In this document: positions 12,205 to 21,298 of the stretch, piece after piece
Numbering within the stretch: the stretch's first letter is position 1
Layout: every line of letters begins with the position of its first letter
NCBI RefSeq assembly: GCF_000471905.2
Contig: NW_006497672.1
Coordinates: forward strand, 341,191 to 405,190
Direction of reading: 5' to 3'
DNA: 64,000 bases
Source: Amborella trichopoda
Taxonomy: Eukaryota; Streptophyta; Magnoliopsida; Amborellales; Amborellaceae
Made by a program: the position numbers and the translations under genes
Notes under the pieces: generated by a model
What the model was told of the DNA's origin: nothing
Seen by the model: only the letters and a program-made list of their open reading frames with translations
The model's database searches: none

Positions 12205-13072
12205 TGCCCAGAACCCTGCAGAAATCTTGTTTTGACCTAGATTTTTGTAAATGCCCTATTTTACCAAAGAAATCATTAAAAATAGTAAAAAATCCTTTTT
12301 GACCCAATTTTTTTCTGGTAGCTTCACAAGAGGCTGAGGAATACACTTGAAAAAAAATTTCAATTTTGACACTTTTTGACTTGGGCGACCGAGAGGTGTC
12401 GCCCAGCTTGGACTGGGCGATCCTTGACCCTTAAAATTCGTTTTTCTGAATGGGGATGCGTTTGTTATGTGAGTATATCCTCCCCTGGGGATGTTGACCC
12501 CTATAAAGCCACTTTTTGTGGCCATTTGGGGGAAGACTCAGATTTGGATCGAGATTAGAAACCCTAGAGAACTGCAGAAGCTAGAAATCTTAGAGAAAAA
12601 CTTAGAGAGAAAACCCTAACCTAACCTAAGTCTGAGAACCCTAGTTCTAACAAATTTCCAGGCACAACCATCCTATTTAATCAAGACTTGCTGGCCGACA
12701 TCCGGATAAGGGGGGCAAAGAGGATTGGTCCTGATACAGGCAAGCCCTCAAAGGCTCGGGAGTCCTAGGCCATCCGGCCCAGTTTGGTATTATCCTTCTT
12801 TCGTTTACTTTTTGTCACTACTTTCATTTCATTTTGGCCTTATTTGGATCAGTTTTCTTTAAAACTCGTATTTTGTACTGTCTTGGATTATACTGGCACT
12901 GCCGCATATCTGAGAGTAGATCTGCTCATTTCTGGGCAGATCTGGCCTCAGATCCGAATTCGATTTGTCCCGCTTTTTTTACCACTTTATTTTCTTGTAT
13001 TTTTAGAAGTTTAAGGTGACAGATTCGAGAGATCTTCACCAGATGGATTTTTCAGATTTTGCATCATAAACA
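12205..13072 (+). repeat. Second gypsy LTR copy, right partner of 3830-4721
   Basis: It starts TGCCCAGAACCC and runs collinear with 3830-4721, including the TATA box (12502-12508), the AACCCTAG leader block and the TCAGATCCGAATTCGA region. Similarity ends at CATCATAAACA (13072), where the left copy continues with other sequence. It is either the shortened 3' LTR of the element at 3830 or a separate LTR fragment. Confidence 0.7.
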
Positions 13073-13114
13073 ACTGTATTATTATTCTATCACAATTGAT
13101 AAGTCTCTTTTAAA

Positions 13115-13186
13115 TTAAATATTTATAAATTCATTTTTAATCACAAATGAATACTTTTAGTTTAAAATAAAATTTTTTGTTTTTTA
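13115..13186 (+). repeat. 72-bp direct repeat, left flank of inverted-repeat element
   Basis: It is almost identical to 13795-13866 (TTAAATATTTATAAATTCAT then TTTTAATCACAAATGAATAC and so on). The two copies immediately bracket the inverted-repeat element 13187-13794. Confidence 0.85.
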
Positions 13187-13794
13187 GGGAAAATATCCTA
13201 TTATCCCCTATTTTTAACTTCTATATCTCCATCTCTCTCTCACATCATTGTCTCTCTCTCTCAAAACTCCATCTCTTTCTCACATCACTATCTCTCTCAC
13301 ATTATCGTCTCTCAAAACTCCATCTCTCTCTTACATCATTGTCTCTCTCTCTCAAAACTCCATTTCTCTATAAAACCCAAACTCCATCTCTATCTCACAT
13401 CATCTTCTCTCTTTTTCTCTAAACTCCATCTCTCTTCCTAAAACTCAAACTCCATCTCTCTCTCTAAAACCCAAACTTTATCTGTCTCTAAAAGTCCATC
13501 TCTCTCTCACACATAAGAAGGTGTGCTCGTGTTCGAGCTCAAGCTAAACCCCATGGCTGGTAAACTCATCGAGAAGCGAAGAGAGAGAGAGATGGAGTTT
13601 TAGAGAAAGAGAGAGAGATGAAGTTTGAATAGGGTGTTATTTTAGTGTTTGTTTGGGTAAAAACTTTATGGTCAAAGGGGTCCAGGGGGTTGTAAGATAG
13701 AAAAGATGGATTTTTTGCTTGCAAGTAATATTTTCAATTCTTGGGTCTCATGAGATATAGAAGTTAAAAATAGGAGATAAGGAGATATTTTCTC
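13187..13794. mobile_element. Inverted-repeat element, Tourist/Harbinger-like MITE
   Basis: The 608-bp segment has terminal inverted repeats of about 43 bp: GGGAAAATATCCTATTATCC on the left matches GAGAAAATATCTCCTTATCT read from the right end, and both continue into CCTATTTTTAACTTCTATAT. TTA flanks both ends, the target duplication of PIF/Harbinger-type elements. The interior is dominated by imperfect CT-rich repeats (ACTCCATCTCTCTCTC with CACATCATTG) on the left and their complement on the right, so the arms pair far beyond the termini. No transposase is present. The 72-bp direct repeats outside it are much longer than any normal target duplication. Confidence 0.65.
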
Positions 13795-13866
13795 TTAAAT
13801 ATTTATAAATTCATTTTTAATCACAAATGAATACTTTTAATTTAAGAATGAAATTTTTATTTTTTT
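13795..13866 (+). repeat. 72-bp direct repeat, right flank
   Basis: Near-identical to 13115-13186; see that entry. It starts exactly where the inverted-repeat element ends. Confidence 0.85.
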
Positions 13867-14119
13867 GAAAATTATATATCTATTTGAATATACCCTAGAG
13901 AACACAAATAGTTTTATATGAATAGATATGGCCCAATATGATACTCTACTACTTAATATGATACTTTACTTTATATCATGGTATATGTACGTGACAAATA
14001 TAAATGTTTATTCAAACAAAACTCCTAACCAAGCTCCTAACTTTAAAAACAATTTCTCATTGGACACTTATTACCAAACCTTCTCATGTTTTATATATAG
14101 AAGATAGAGGACAAGACCT

Positions 14120-14395
14120 AAAAATTTCTTAGCGAGGGAAACTATCTCAAAAAAATTTTTAACAAAAAAACTATCTCAAATTTAAAGTTTTAGAGAGAGA
14201 AACTATCTCAAAAATTTTAGAGAGAGAAACTCTCTCAAATGTAAAGTTTTAGGGAGAGAAAATATCTTATAATTTTAGAGTAAGAAACTATATCAAATTT
14301 TAGAAAGAGTAACTACTTGAAAATTTTTAGAAAAAAATTATGTCAAAATTTTTAGAGAGAGAAACTATCTCAAATTTGATAAAAAAGTGACATTA
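14120..14395 (+). repeat. Degenerate tandem array, AGAGAGAGAAACTATCTCAAA motif
   Basis: About eight imperfect units of ~30 bp share TTTTAGAGAGAGAAACTATC followed by TCAAA. The same motif forms arrays at 16190-16435, and a looser relative occurs at 24100-24240. There is no coding potential. Confidence 0.65.
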
Positions 14396-15738
14396 TAAGG
14401 AATAATACTGTAAAAATATTTAACCAAAATCTTTTTAAAAAAACCATGAAAATATTATACATCTATGTAACATCCAAACAACCGAAATCTAATTTATAGG
14501 AAATAATTTTTTTTGAAATATATTTCAAAAGAAATAGATTTTTCCCAATAATCATTTTCTATGGATTCAAACGGCCTCTTAAGGTTTTGCCGTTACTTAA
14601 TTCTATAGTCAATAATGATAAAAATTACATACAAATCATATTTCCTCAATATTATGGTTTGATATATATTTTGCTTAAAGTTAATGAGGATCTTTATTTA
14701 TTTTTTCCAATTTTGCCTCCCCATCTAATATCTCCAATATTGAATATGTGAAAAATTCACCATTTTTTATTTAATTTTTAACATTAGATTTTCTATAATT
14801 TCCTATTGTCATATTAAAATTTATTTATTTTTTTAAAATAAACTTTTTATTTGCTTTTTTTAATATTTTGACATTATGCTTTTAAAAGAAATTATCTATT
14901 TATGTTAAAATTGTAAAGTTTTCAATAAAGTACTTTTTTAACAATTATAAAATATATGAAGTATTTTATGAATTTTTTTAATATTATGATGTTTTAATAT
15001 TCTATAATCATTACAACAATAATCTTATTATGTAGTTGTAATTTTTATATTTGATAGTTAACATTAATAATTATTGATGTTGTTAATATTATTATTGGAA
15101 ATATTCAATATTTTTATATTTTAAATATTTATTATGAAATATCATCAACATCATTGATATTATTAATATTTTATTATAGCATGGGCTATAACATAAAAAT
15201 AGTTTACTATAATAATATCATATAACATTATCTTTTATATTTTAAATACTTATTATGAAGTATCGTAAACATCCGTTTTTTAGATGAAGTGAAATATCTT
15301 CAACATCATTAATATTATTAATATTTTATTATAGCAGGGGTTATATTAATAACCTTAATATATTAATTTTGTATTATATTAATAGTAATTATTGTGTGTT
15401 TTTAATACAATACATATTAATATTCTATGTTATATTAAATATTAATAAATAATATTGTATTCTATTTGTATAATATTTTAAATATTTATTATTAATATCA
15501 TGAGCATCATTCGTCCTATTATTTGTATAATGACATTTATTATAACAATATAATTATATAATATTATAATATAATAATATTTGAATGATATCTATATGTT
15601 GTTATATAATATTATGTTACTATCTTCATATATTAATTTAATATTAAATATTATGTATTATTAATATTATGATTTCATATAAGTATTAATTTTACAACAA
15701 TATATTATCATATAACTCATGATATAATAATATAATAT
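14396..15738. other. AT-rich DNA without recognisable genes
   Basis: Very AT-rich intergenic DNA with many TAATATTAT/ATTAATAT words. A loosely repeated stretch (TTTTAAATA.TTATTATGAA.TATC.) occurs at 15118, 15238 and 15476. I see no open frame of note and no element boundary. Confidence 0.6.
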
Positions 15739-16134
15739 GGGTGAGGTTTGTATAAGGTTGCATTCTTATACTGTAGAAGTAAGGTGCACCTATAAAATTT
15801 ACTTCGAGATATCGTTTCGGCATCGAAAATCTTATGATGTCTTCAAAATCTCTTTTTAAATCCAGTTAGAAAAATTTAAATTTAAAAAAATGGCACAAAT
15901 CGAGTAGATAATAAAAATCCTTGAAAATCTTGAAAACATACGGTCCATATAACTATTTACTACATGTATTATTTTTTGAACTTGGAATTCTTTTTTTTCA
16001 TCATGTCCATTCATCTCAAGGTCTAGACGATTAGTTGGAGGGTTCTCCTAAGTGGGAACACTCTCCACTGTAAGATTTTTGAGATGCACCTTTCCTCAAC
16101 CGTATAAGGTTGCAATCTTATACAAACTTTTTCC
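15739..16134. mobile_element. MITE, 396 bp, copy 1
   Basis: The termini are inverted: GTTTGTATAAGGTTGCATTC near the left end matches GTTTGTATAAGATTGCAACC read from the right end, extending ~30 bp. The flanks carry an exact 9-bp direct repeat ATATAATAT (15730-15738 and 16135-16143), though in AT-rich sequence. A second copy lies at 20912-21298 and shares interior blocks (GAAAATCTTGAAAA.A.ACGGTC; ATTCTTTTTTTT). It has no coding capacity. A 9-bp target duplication would fit a Mutator-type MITE. Confidence 0.75.
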
Positions 16135-16189
16135 ATATAATATATAGCAATGTACCTTTAGCATTTAATATTCTATATGTAAAGTGAGA

Positions 16190-16435
16190 AAATTTCAAAA
16201 AGAAAAAATACCTAAATTTTTTTAAAGAGAGAAAATATCTTATAGAAAGATAAATTTCTCAAAATTTCAAATTTTAGAGAGAGAAAATATCTCAAAATTT
16301 TAAAACGGTAAACTATGTCAAAGTTTAGAGAAAGAGAAAGACTATATAAAATTTAAAGTTTTAGGGCGACAAAGTATCTTAAAATTTTTGAGGGAAAAAA
16401 TACTTAAATTTATAGAGAAAGAAATTGTTTCAAAA
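16190..16435 (+). repeat. Second array of the AGAGAGAAAATATCTCAAA motif
   Basis: Several diverged units (AAATTTTAGAGAGAGAAAAT plus ATCTCAAAA) related to the array at 14120-14395. It is separated from that array by 1.8 kb that includes the MITE. Confidence 0.6.
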
Positions 16436-16600
16436 TTAAACCATTCACCCATTCATTCACCATCCATCCACATGTTTATCATCTAACCATTGACCAACTA
16501 ATAGATCAAACCAGCGTCTAAAAAAACGCCAAGTCGAATCGGACTCACCCGGTTTGACTAGGGAATCGCCATGGACGGATCGAATCGGCGAAAGAAACGG

Positions 16601-16634
16601 GAATCGTCCGGTTCTAGAGAGAACCGGACGATTC
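16601..16634. repeat. Perfect 15-bp-arm hairpin
   Basis: GAATCGTCCGGTTCT is followed by a 4-base loop AGAG and its exact reverse complement AGAACCGGACGATTC. It lies ~90 bp inside the left end of the hAT-like element. Subterminal hairpins and repeats are known transposase-binding or folding sites in hAT elements; the role here is inferred. Confidence 0.9.
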
Positions 16635-16643
16635 TGCACAGTG

Positions 16644-16676
16644 ACTCGCCGATTCACTGTACGGAATCGGGCGAGT
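16644..16676. repeat. Second hairpin, 12-13-bp arms
   Basis: ACTCGCCGATTC pairs with GAATCGGGCGAGT around an 8-base loop, with a single-base bulge. It lies only 9 bp after the first hairpin. Both stems share the GAATCG core. Confidence 0.85.
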
Positions 16677-16687
16677 CCCGTACGGAT

Positions 16688-17395
16688 TTTTTTTTTTTTT
16701 GGTAATCCATGATAGATTTTTTTGTAATACTTGATCGATTTTTTTGTAATCCATGATTGAATTGTTTTTTTTTTTTTTGTAATCCATGATTGAATTTTTT
16801 GTTTTTTTTTTTTTGTAACACATGATAGAATTTTTTGTAATCCATGATCGAATTTTTTGTAATCCATGATCGAAATGTTTTTTTTTTTCTTGTAATCCAT
16901 GATCCAATTTTTTGTTTTTTTGTTTTTTTTGTAACCCATGATAGAATTTTTTGTAATCCATGATCGAATTTTTTGTAATCCATGATCGAAATGTTTGTTT
17001 TTTTTTCTTGTAATCCATGATCAAATTTTTTGTTTTTTTTGTTTTTTTTAACCCATGATAGAATTTTTGGTAATCCATGATCGAATTGTTTTTTTCTTTT
17101 TTTGTAATCCACGATGGAATTTTTTGTTTTTTTATGTTTTTTTTTTTTGTAATCCATGATTGAATTTTATGCAATCCATGATCGAATTTTATGTAATCCA
17201 TGATCGAATTATTTGTAATCCATGATTGAATTTTTTGTAATCCATGATTGAATTTTTTGAAAATTTGTGATTTTTTTTTTTAATCCATGATCGATTTTTT
17301 TTTTGTAATCCATGATAGAATTTTTTGAAAATTTGTGATTTTTTTTTTTAATCCATGATCGATTTTTTTGAAAATTTGTTACTTTTTTTTTTATC
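16688..17395 (+). repeat. Minisatellite, GTAATCCATGATCGAATTTTTT unit
   Basis: More than twenty units of ~21-40 bp contain GTAATCCATGATCGAATT followed by T-runs of varying length. Towards 17260-17390 a longer unit with GAAAATTTGTGA appears. On the reverse strand the array reads as lysine-rich MDYKK repeats, which is an artefact of the repeat. The array is inside the hAT-like element. Confidence 0.9.
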
Positions 17396-17401
17396 CATAT
17401 T

Positions 17402-17695
17402 ATTCAAAGAGAAAATGAGAGAGATGATGATTCTGAGGCCACCCTATCCCAGCCATATTATTCACATATCGAGTCCCAACAGCAACAATGTAGGGATGAG
17501 CACGACAGTGCAGGTGAGCATGAAGGATGGACAAGCTTCGGGGATTTTAGATTGGGAACACAATAAAACATTAACACTCAGGGATTTGGGAATAGTCAGA
17601 TGCCTGCTAATATCGATGATTCGTTTTTAGATCGAATCAATGAATTGTTAAATGAATTCAATCAATGGCACCAGCGTGACCAAGAAGAACAATAA
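17402..17695 (+). pseudogene. Short acidic reading frame inside the hAT-like element
   Basis: This frame of 98 codons is interrupted once, by TAA at 17564-17566. It reads as acidic, Gln-rich peptide (ENERDDDSEATLSQPYY, then SFLDRINELLNEFNQWHQRD) and ends at TAA 17693-17695. An A/T-rich 3' UTR-like region follows. There is no ATG in a good context, because its upstream part has been replaced by the minisatellite. It could be the C-terminal tail of the parental transposase gene or of a captured host gene. I do not recognise a domain. Confidence 0.4.
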
Positions 17696-18210
17696 CGTCG
17701 TCTATCATTTTATTTTTAGATCATATGTTACTAATTTTATGCTTTATTGTAGTCCATGTATGTTGATATACTTATTCCATGATAATTCTATGTTTATCCT
17801 TTTGTGTGATGTAAATTAAATGCTGAATGGCGGTTCATGTAGGGAAAGAACGTATCAATATTCGCATATTCATTCAAAAACATAAAAATTCTTAATGGAG
17901 TACCTTCATTTCTTATTGAATTCCTAAAAAACAATATTTATAATGAATTTTAATAATTTTTTTGGATTTTTTTTAAGCTTTATTCTGACCGATTCACCCC
18001 GATTCCCGATCCGTATCGCCGATTCGTCGATCCAAATCCGTTTTTTAGGTGCTCGATCCGAATCACCGATCCGTTTTTTAAACTATTGGATCAAACTATT
18101 TATCCGCCCACATCCATCCATTCGTCATATATATCATATGTCCATAAATGCATGACCCAAAGAATACATTCTTAATCGTAATAACTTTTTATACTATATT
18201 GTATAATGTA

Positions 18211-19702
18211 GAGAAATTATTAGAAATATATCTTAATTTTAGCTTAATTAAAAAAAAACTCTCAAACTTTTATAAATCTCGTCTACACAATTTTTTATCA
18301 TTTTTTATTTTTTATTTTTATTAAAATAACCTTTACGGTAGTTGTATTACTGTAAAAAACATTACGGTACTTTAAGTACCGTAATGTTTATTATATTTTA
18401 TACTATACTTTAAGTGCCGAAATATTTAAAGCATTTTAAACGATTCTTTAAATACCGTAATATTTACATTTTATACTATACTTAAAAATACCGTGATGTT
18501 TAACGCATTTTACATTACACTTTTAATACAGAGCCAATTCGAGTATTTTCTTGAAAACCTATTTTGAGAAACTTCGGGATAAACGGCCTTAATTCCCTCT
18601 AGGCCAAAGGAAGAAAAGCCCCAAATTCTATGATCCATTAACCCCAAATTTTGACGTCAAAACGTAATTTTGCAGTGGGTTGAGATCACGAAACCCTTAA
18701 TTCTCCATCCTTGACAATAGAGGTTTTAATTTCCAGATTATGTTATAATTTTGAGAGAGAAACCCTAATTTTCAAGCTTTCGTCTAAGAGAATCCTACGG
18801 TTTTGCAATTCTGGACCTGTAAAAAGCCTTGAATTTGGAGCATAGCTAAAAAATTCTTGTTTTATGCACTTCAGAATCCCTGAAAACCCTAGCTTCTGCC
18901 TCGAGAAACTTTTAATTCTGCATCATTTCACAGAAGAACCCTACCTTGGGTGTAGAAACCTTCGCTCTACTGCATTTTACTAAAAAATCCTATCTTCTGA
19001 CAGCACTCTAATCCTACGAGATTTTTTTGATATTGGCTTTATTCCTGCAAGATATCTCTCTGCAACATTTTGTAAAATGGATGCCTGATTCTGAAATCAA
19101 AAGAGCCCTAAAACCCAGATCCTGATTCTTCAATCTTGGGAAAAAGTCAAGCTCTACGATTTCCATCTATATCAAAACCCCAATATTATGAAAAAACAGC
19201 ACAACATAGTAACTAACGGGTCCTGGCCTGCCTAATATTGTGGCACAAGAAGCCCTAATTCCAGAACACTTGGCTTTTGAATGATCCTTTAATGGTTCGC
19301 ACTACTGTAAGAGCTGTCGGGTCTTCCTCTCTTACTGTTGAGGAACCCCCACCTCCTCAACGACAAGACCAACAAACGATAGTGCCGTATAAAATGCGTT
19401 ATTACGGTATTAAAAGTGTTTCATAAAATGGTTAAACACTCGGATAGTGAGAGTACCGTATAAAATGCAAACATTAAAAGCGTTCAACATTAGGGTAGTT
19501 ATAGTACCGTATGTAATGTAATGTAAATATTATTAAACATTAGGGTATTTAAAGTACCGTAATGTTTTTCACTGTGAAGGTTATTTTGGTAAAAAAAAAT
19601 AAAGCCAAAAATAAAACAAAATGATACGGATGAGGTTTACGAAAGTTATTTTTTTTTTTTTTCAATTAAGCTAAAATTATAGTATATTTCTTATAATTTC
19701 CG
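18211..19702. mobile_element. Mutator-like element with long inverted repeats (Pack-MULE candidate)
   Basis: The 1492-bp element has an exact 9-bp target duplication TATAATGTA (18202-18210, 19703-19711), the Mutator hallmark. The left end GAGAAATTATTAGAAATATA matches the right end read inversely (CGGAAATTATAAGAAATATA). The inverted arms extend about 330 bp each (18211-18540, 19375-19702), sharing TTTTAGCTTAATT, AAAATAACCTT.AC and repeated AAACATTACGGTACTTTAA words. The 830-bp middle is less AT-rich and differs from the surroundings. It has AACCCTAA-type leader words and ends in a small open frame. No MURA transposase is present. The plan matches MULEs that carry captured gene fragments. Confidence 0.85.
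19292..19426 (+). CDS. 44-codon open frame in the MULE interior
   Basis: ATG at 19292 opens MVRTTVRAVGSSSLTVEEPP, followed by a Pro/Gln-rich stretch (PPQRQDQQT). It then runs into the right inverted repeat (from ~19378) before TAA at 19424-19426. Upstream ~700 bp carry AACCCTA words common in plant 5' leaders. It looks like the start of a captured first exon joined to transposon sequence. I do not recognise the protein, and 44 codons alone are weak evidence for translation. Confidence 0.3.
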   Translation: MVRTTVRAVGSSSLTVEEPPPPQRQDQQTIVPYKMRYYGIKSVS

Positions 19703-19711
19703 TATAATGTA

Positions 19712-20460
19712 ATGACACTAACAATTCAAAAAAATTGCTAAAATAATGAAAAATTAAAACAAATAAAAAAGATAAATTTAAAATTTATAATATATTAAAA
19801 TAAAATCTTAAATTCATCAGTTACTATTATATTATACTATATCATATTATATTATCTATAACATTGGTGCTCTATTCATATAACAATTTTTTTCCGATTT
19901 CCTACTCCTGTGGGTACATACTACACGTGATTTATTACATTCAAAGTACTTGTAAATAATAAAATTTTAGTTCTTCTCTCTCTTAAAAATAAGTTCTTTT
20001 ATAATTTAGAAATACATTATAAATTTTATTTTAAATTACTATGAAAAATGCCGACTACATTCAGAATGAGCTTCTTTAAAAAATATATATCTAAATTTTC
20101 TAATTAATATAGTATTATACTTTCTTAAATCAAATTAATGTATAATTCTTAAAATTTATAATACTTTTTTAAAACTTCCGTTGTGACCATTCCCTCTGAC
20201 GGCCTGAAAGATTAGTCGGCGCTATATGATTTACCATTCTATCGACTTTTGCATGTACACCACCTCATATGCTAAACACCAAAATTTATTATATGTATCG
20301 AAATTTCACTGAATTTCAGTAGCCTTTTATTATCATACATATCAAAACATCATAGTGAAGACCTAACGCGTATATGGCACTCCATGGCCTTTTTTTTTCT
20401 CTGGCTATCTCTTGCTCCTAATAATACGCAAAGGACTTTGAAATAAATAATATATTATAT
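19712..20460. other. AT-rich DNA, nothing recognised
   Basis: No gene, repeat family member or element end is recognised. A short GC-richer island (20170-20270) has no open frame of note. Confidence 0.6.
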
Positions 20461-20462
20461 AA

Positions 20463-20900
20463 ATTAATGAAATAAGAAATTCCAAAAAAAGTTAAAAAGG
20501 AAGAAATTATTATATTATATAACATATTCATAAAGTATACAATATATAATATTATTTCTATTAAACCATGTTAAGTAATATATTTTTATAAAATATAGTA
20601 TAAAAGAATGAGAATTATATATTATATATTGCAAATTACATCTCATATATCACATAATATATTATCTAATTTAATGAAAAAGAAAATTTTCAAAAAGTTA
20701 CAAAAGGAAAATTTTGTTATATCTATAACAATTTCAAAAATTACATAATATAGACGTATATTTCTATTAAACCATGTTATATAAAATATTATTACATATT
20801 GTTCATTCTGTATATATTATGTATTATATAATATATTTATATAGCATATTCAGAACTTATATAATATATATAATTGTATTGGACCATGTTAAATAATATA
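20463..20900 (+). repeat. Degenerate ~200-bp tandem repeat
   Basis: Two diverged copies (from ~20463 and ~20672) share AATGAAA.AAGAAA, AAAAAGTTA.AAAAGGAA, a TATATAACA block and TTCTATTAAACCATGTTA. A partial third ends at GGACCATGTTAAATAATATA (20881-20900). The MITE copy at 20912 follows it. Confidence 0.6.
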
Positions 20901-20911
20901 TAATTATATAA

Positions 20912-21298
20912 GGGTGTCTCTATAAGGTTGCAACCTTAAACAATCCAATTAAGGTGTACCTCCAAATTTTATCATGTAATTTTGGTGTAAAACATTATTA
21001 GGATTATCTTAAAATATATTTTCATCTCCAATTATAAAATTTTAAACTCTAAAATTGGTTAAAATCAAGTAGATCTATAAGCATATGAAAATCTTGAAAA
21101 TAGACGGTCTAGATAATGTGTTGCAAGATGCACTATTTCTAGGACTCAAAATTCTTTTTTTTTTCCCACAGTCATACATCTTGTTGTTGAGATAATCAAT
21201 TTAAGATTTTTCAACATTAAACCTATATTTTCCGATGGATTTTTGAGGTACATCTCTAATTCTACATTTTAAGGTTCCAACTTTATATAAACTTCTTC
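20912..21298. mobile_element. MITE, ~387 bp, copy 2
   Basis: Same family as 15739-16134: left end GGGTGTCTCTATAAGGTTGC, and right end read inversely GAAGAAGTTTATATAAAGTT. Shared interior words are GAAAATCTTGAAAATAGACG and AAAATTCTTTTTTTT. It is more diverged, and no clean target duplication remains. It is non-coding. Confidence 0.65.

Larger units (their letters stand above)
3830..13072 (+). mobile_element. Gag-only Tat-like gypsy element (putative)
   Basis: It is bounded by two similar direct repeats (3830-4721 and 12205-13072) in the same orientation, with ~7.5 kb between them. The interior holds a ~150-bp tandem array in the leader, gag remnants with a zinc-finger-like motif of the Tat/Ogre type, and a 3' region with tandem CCGAAAGGGAC-type motifs. 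I see no protease, reverse transcriptase, RNase H or integrase motif between 6.9 and 12.0 kb, so it looks like a non-autonomous derivative. It was inserted into the copia protease region at 3829/3830. It is a broken fossil with many breaks in gag. The right copy lacks a clear polypurine tract before it and is shorter than the left, so it may be a separate LTR fragment. A gap at 12004-12117 lies just before it. Confidence 0.5.
16512..18088. mobile_element. hAT-like non-autonomous DNA transposon
   Basis: The 1577-bp element is flanked by an exact 8-bp target duplication GATCAAAC (16504-16511 and 18089-18096), the length made by hAT transposases. The ends start CAGCGTCTAAAAAAACG and, read from the right, CAATAGTTTAAAAAACGG, short imperfect inverted repeats of the hAT kind. 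Subterminal GAATCGGCGA/CCGATTC words are dense on both sides. Inside are two strong hairpins (16601-16634, 16644-16676), a ~700-bp minisatellite, and a short open frame at 17402-17695. No DDE transposase domain or hAT dimerisation domain is visible, so it must have moved in trans. Confidence 0.8.

Noticed and set aside
13177-13422. 81-codon Ser/Leu/His-rich frame
   Set aside because: Encoded by CT-rich simple repeats inside an inverted-repeat element.
16457-17201. Reverse-strand lysine-rich frames of 160-195 codons (MDYKKK repeats)
   Set aside because: They are the GTAATCCATGATCGAAT minisatellite read backwards. Three overlapping frames are all open, which marks a repeat and not a gene.
16688-17395. 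CRISPR-like array
   Set aside because: Units are adjacent without unique spacers, inside a plant transposon; it is a minisatellite. The same applies to 27051-27180 and 48491-48890.
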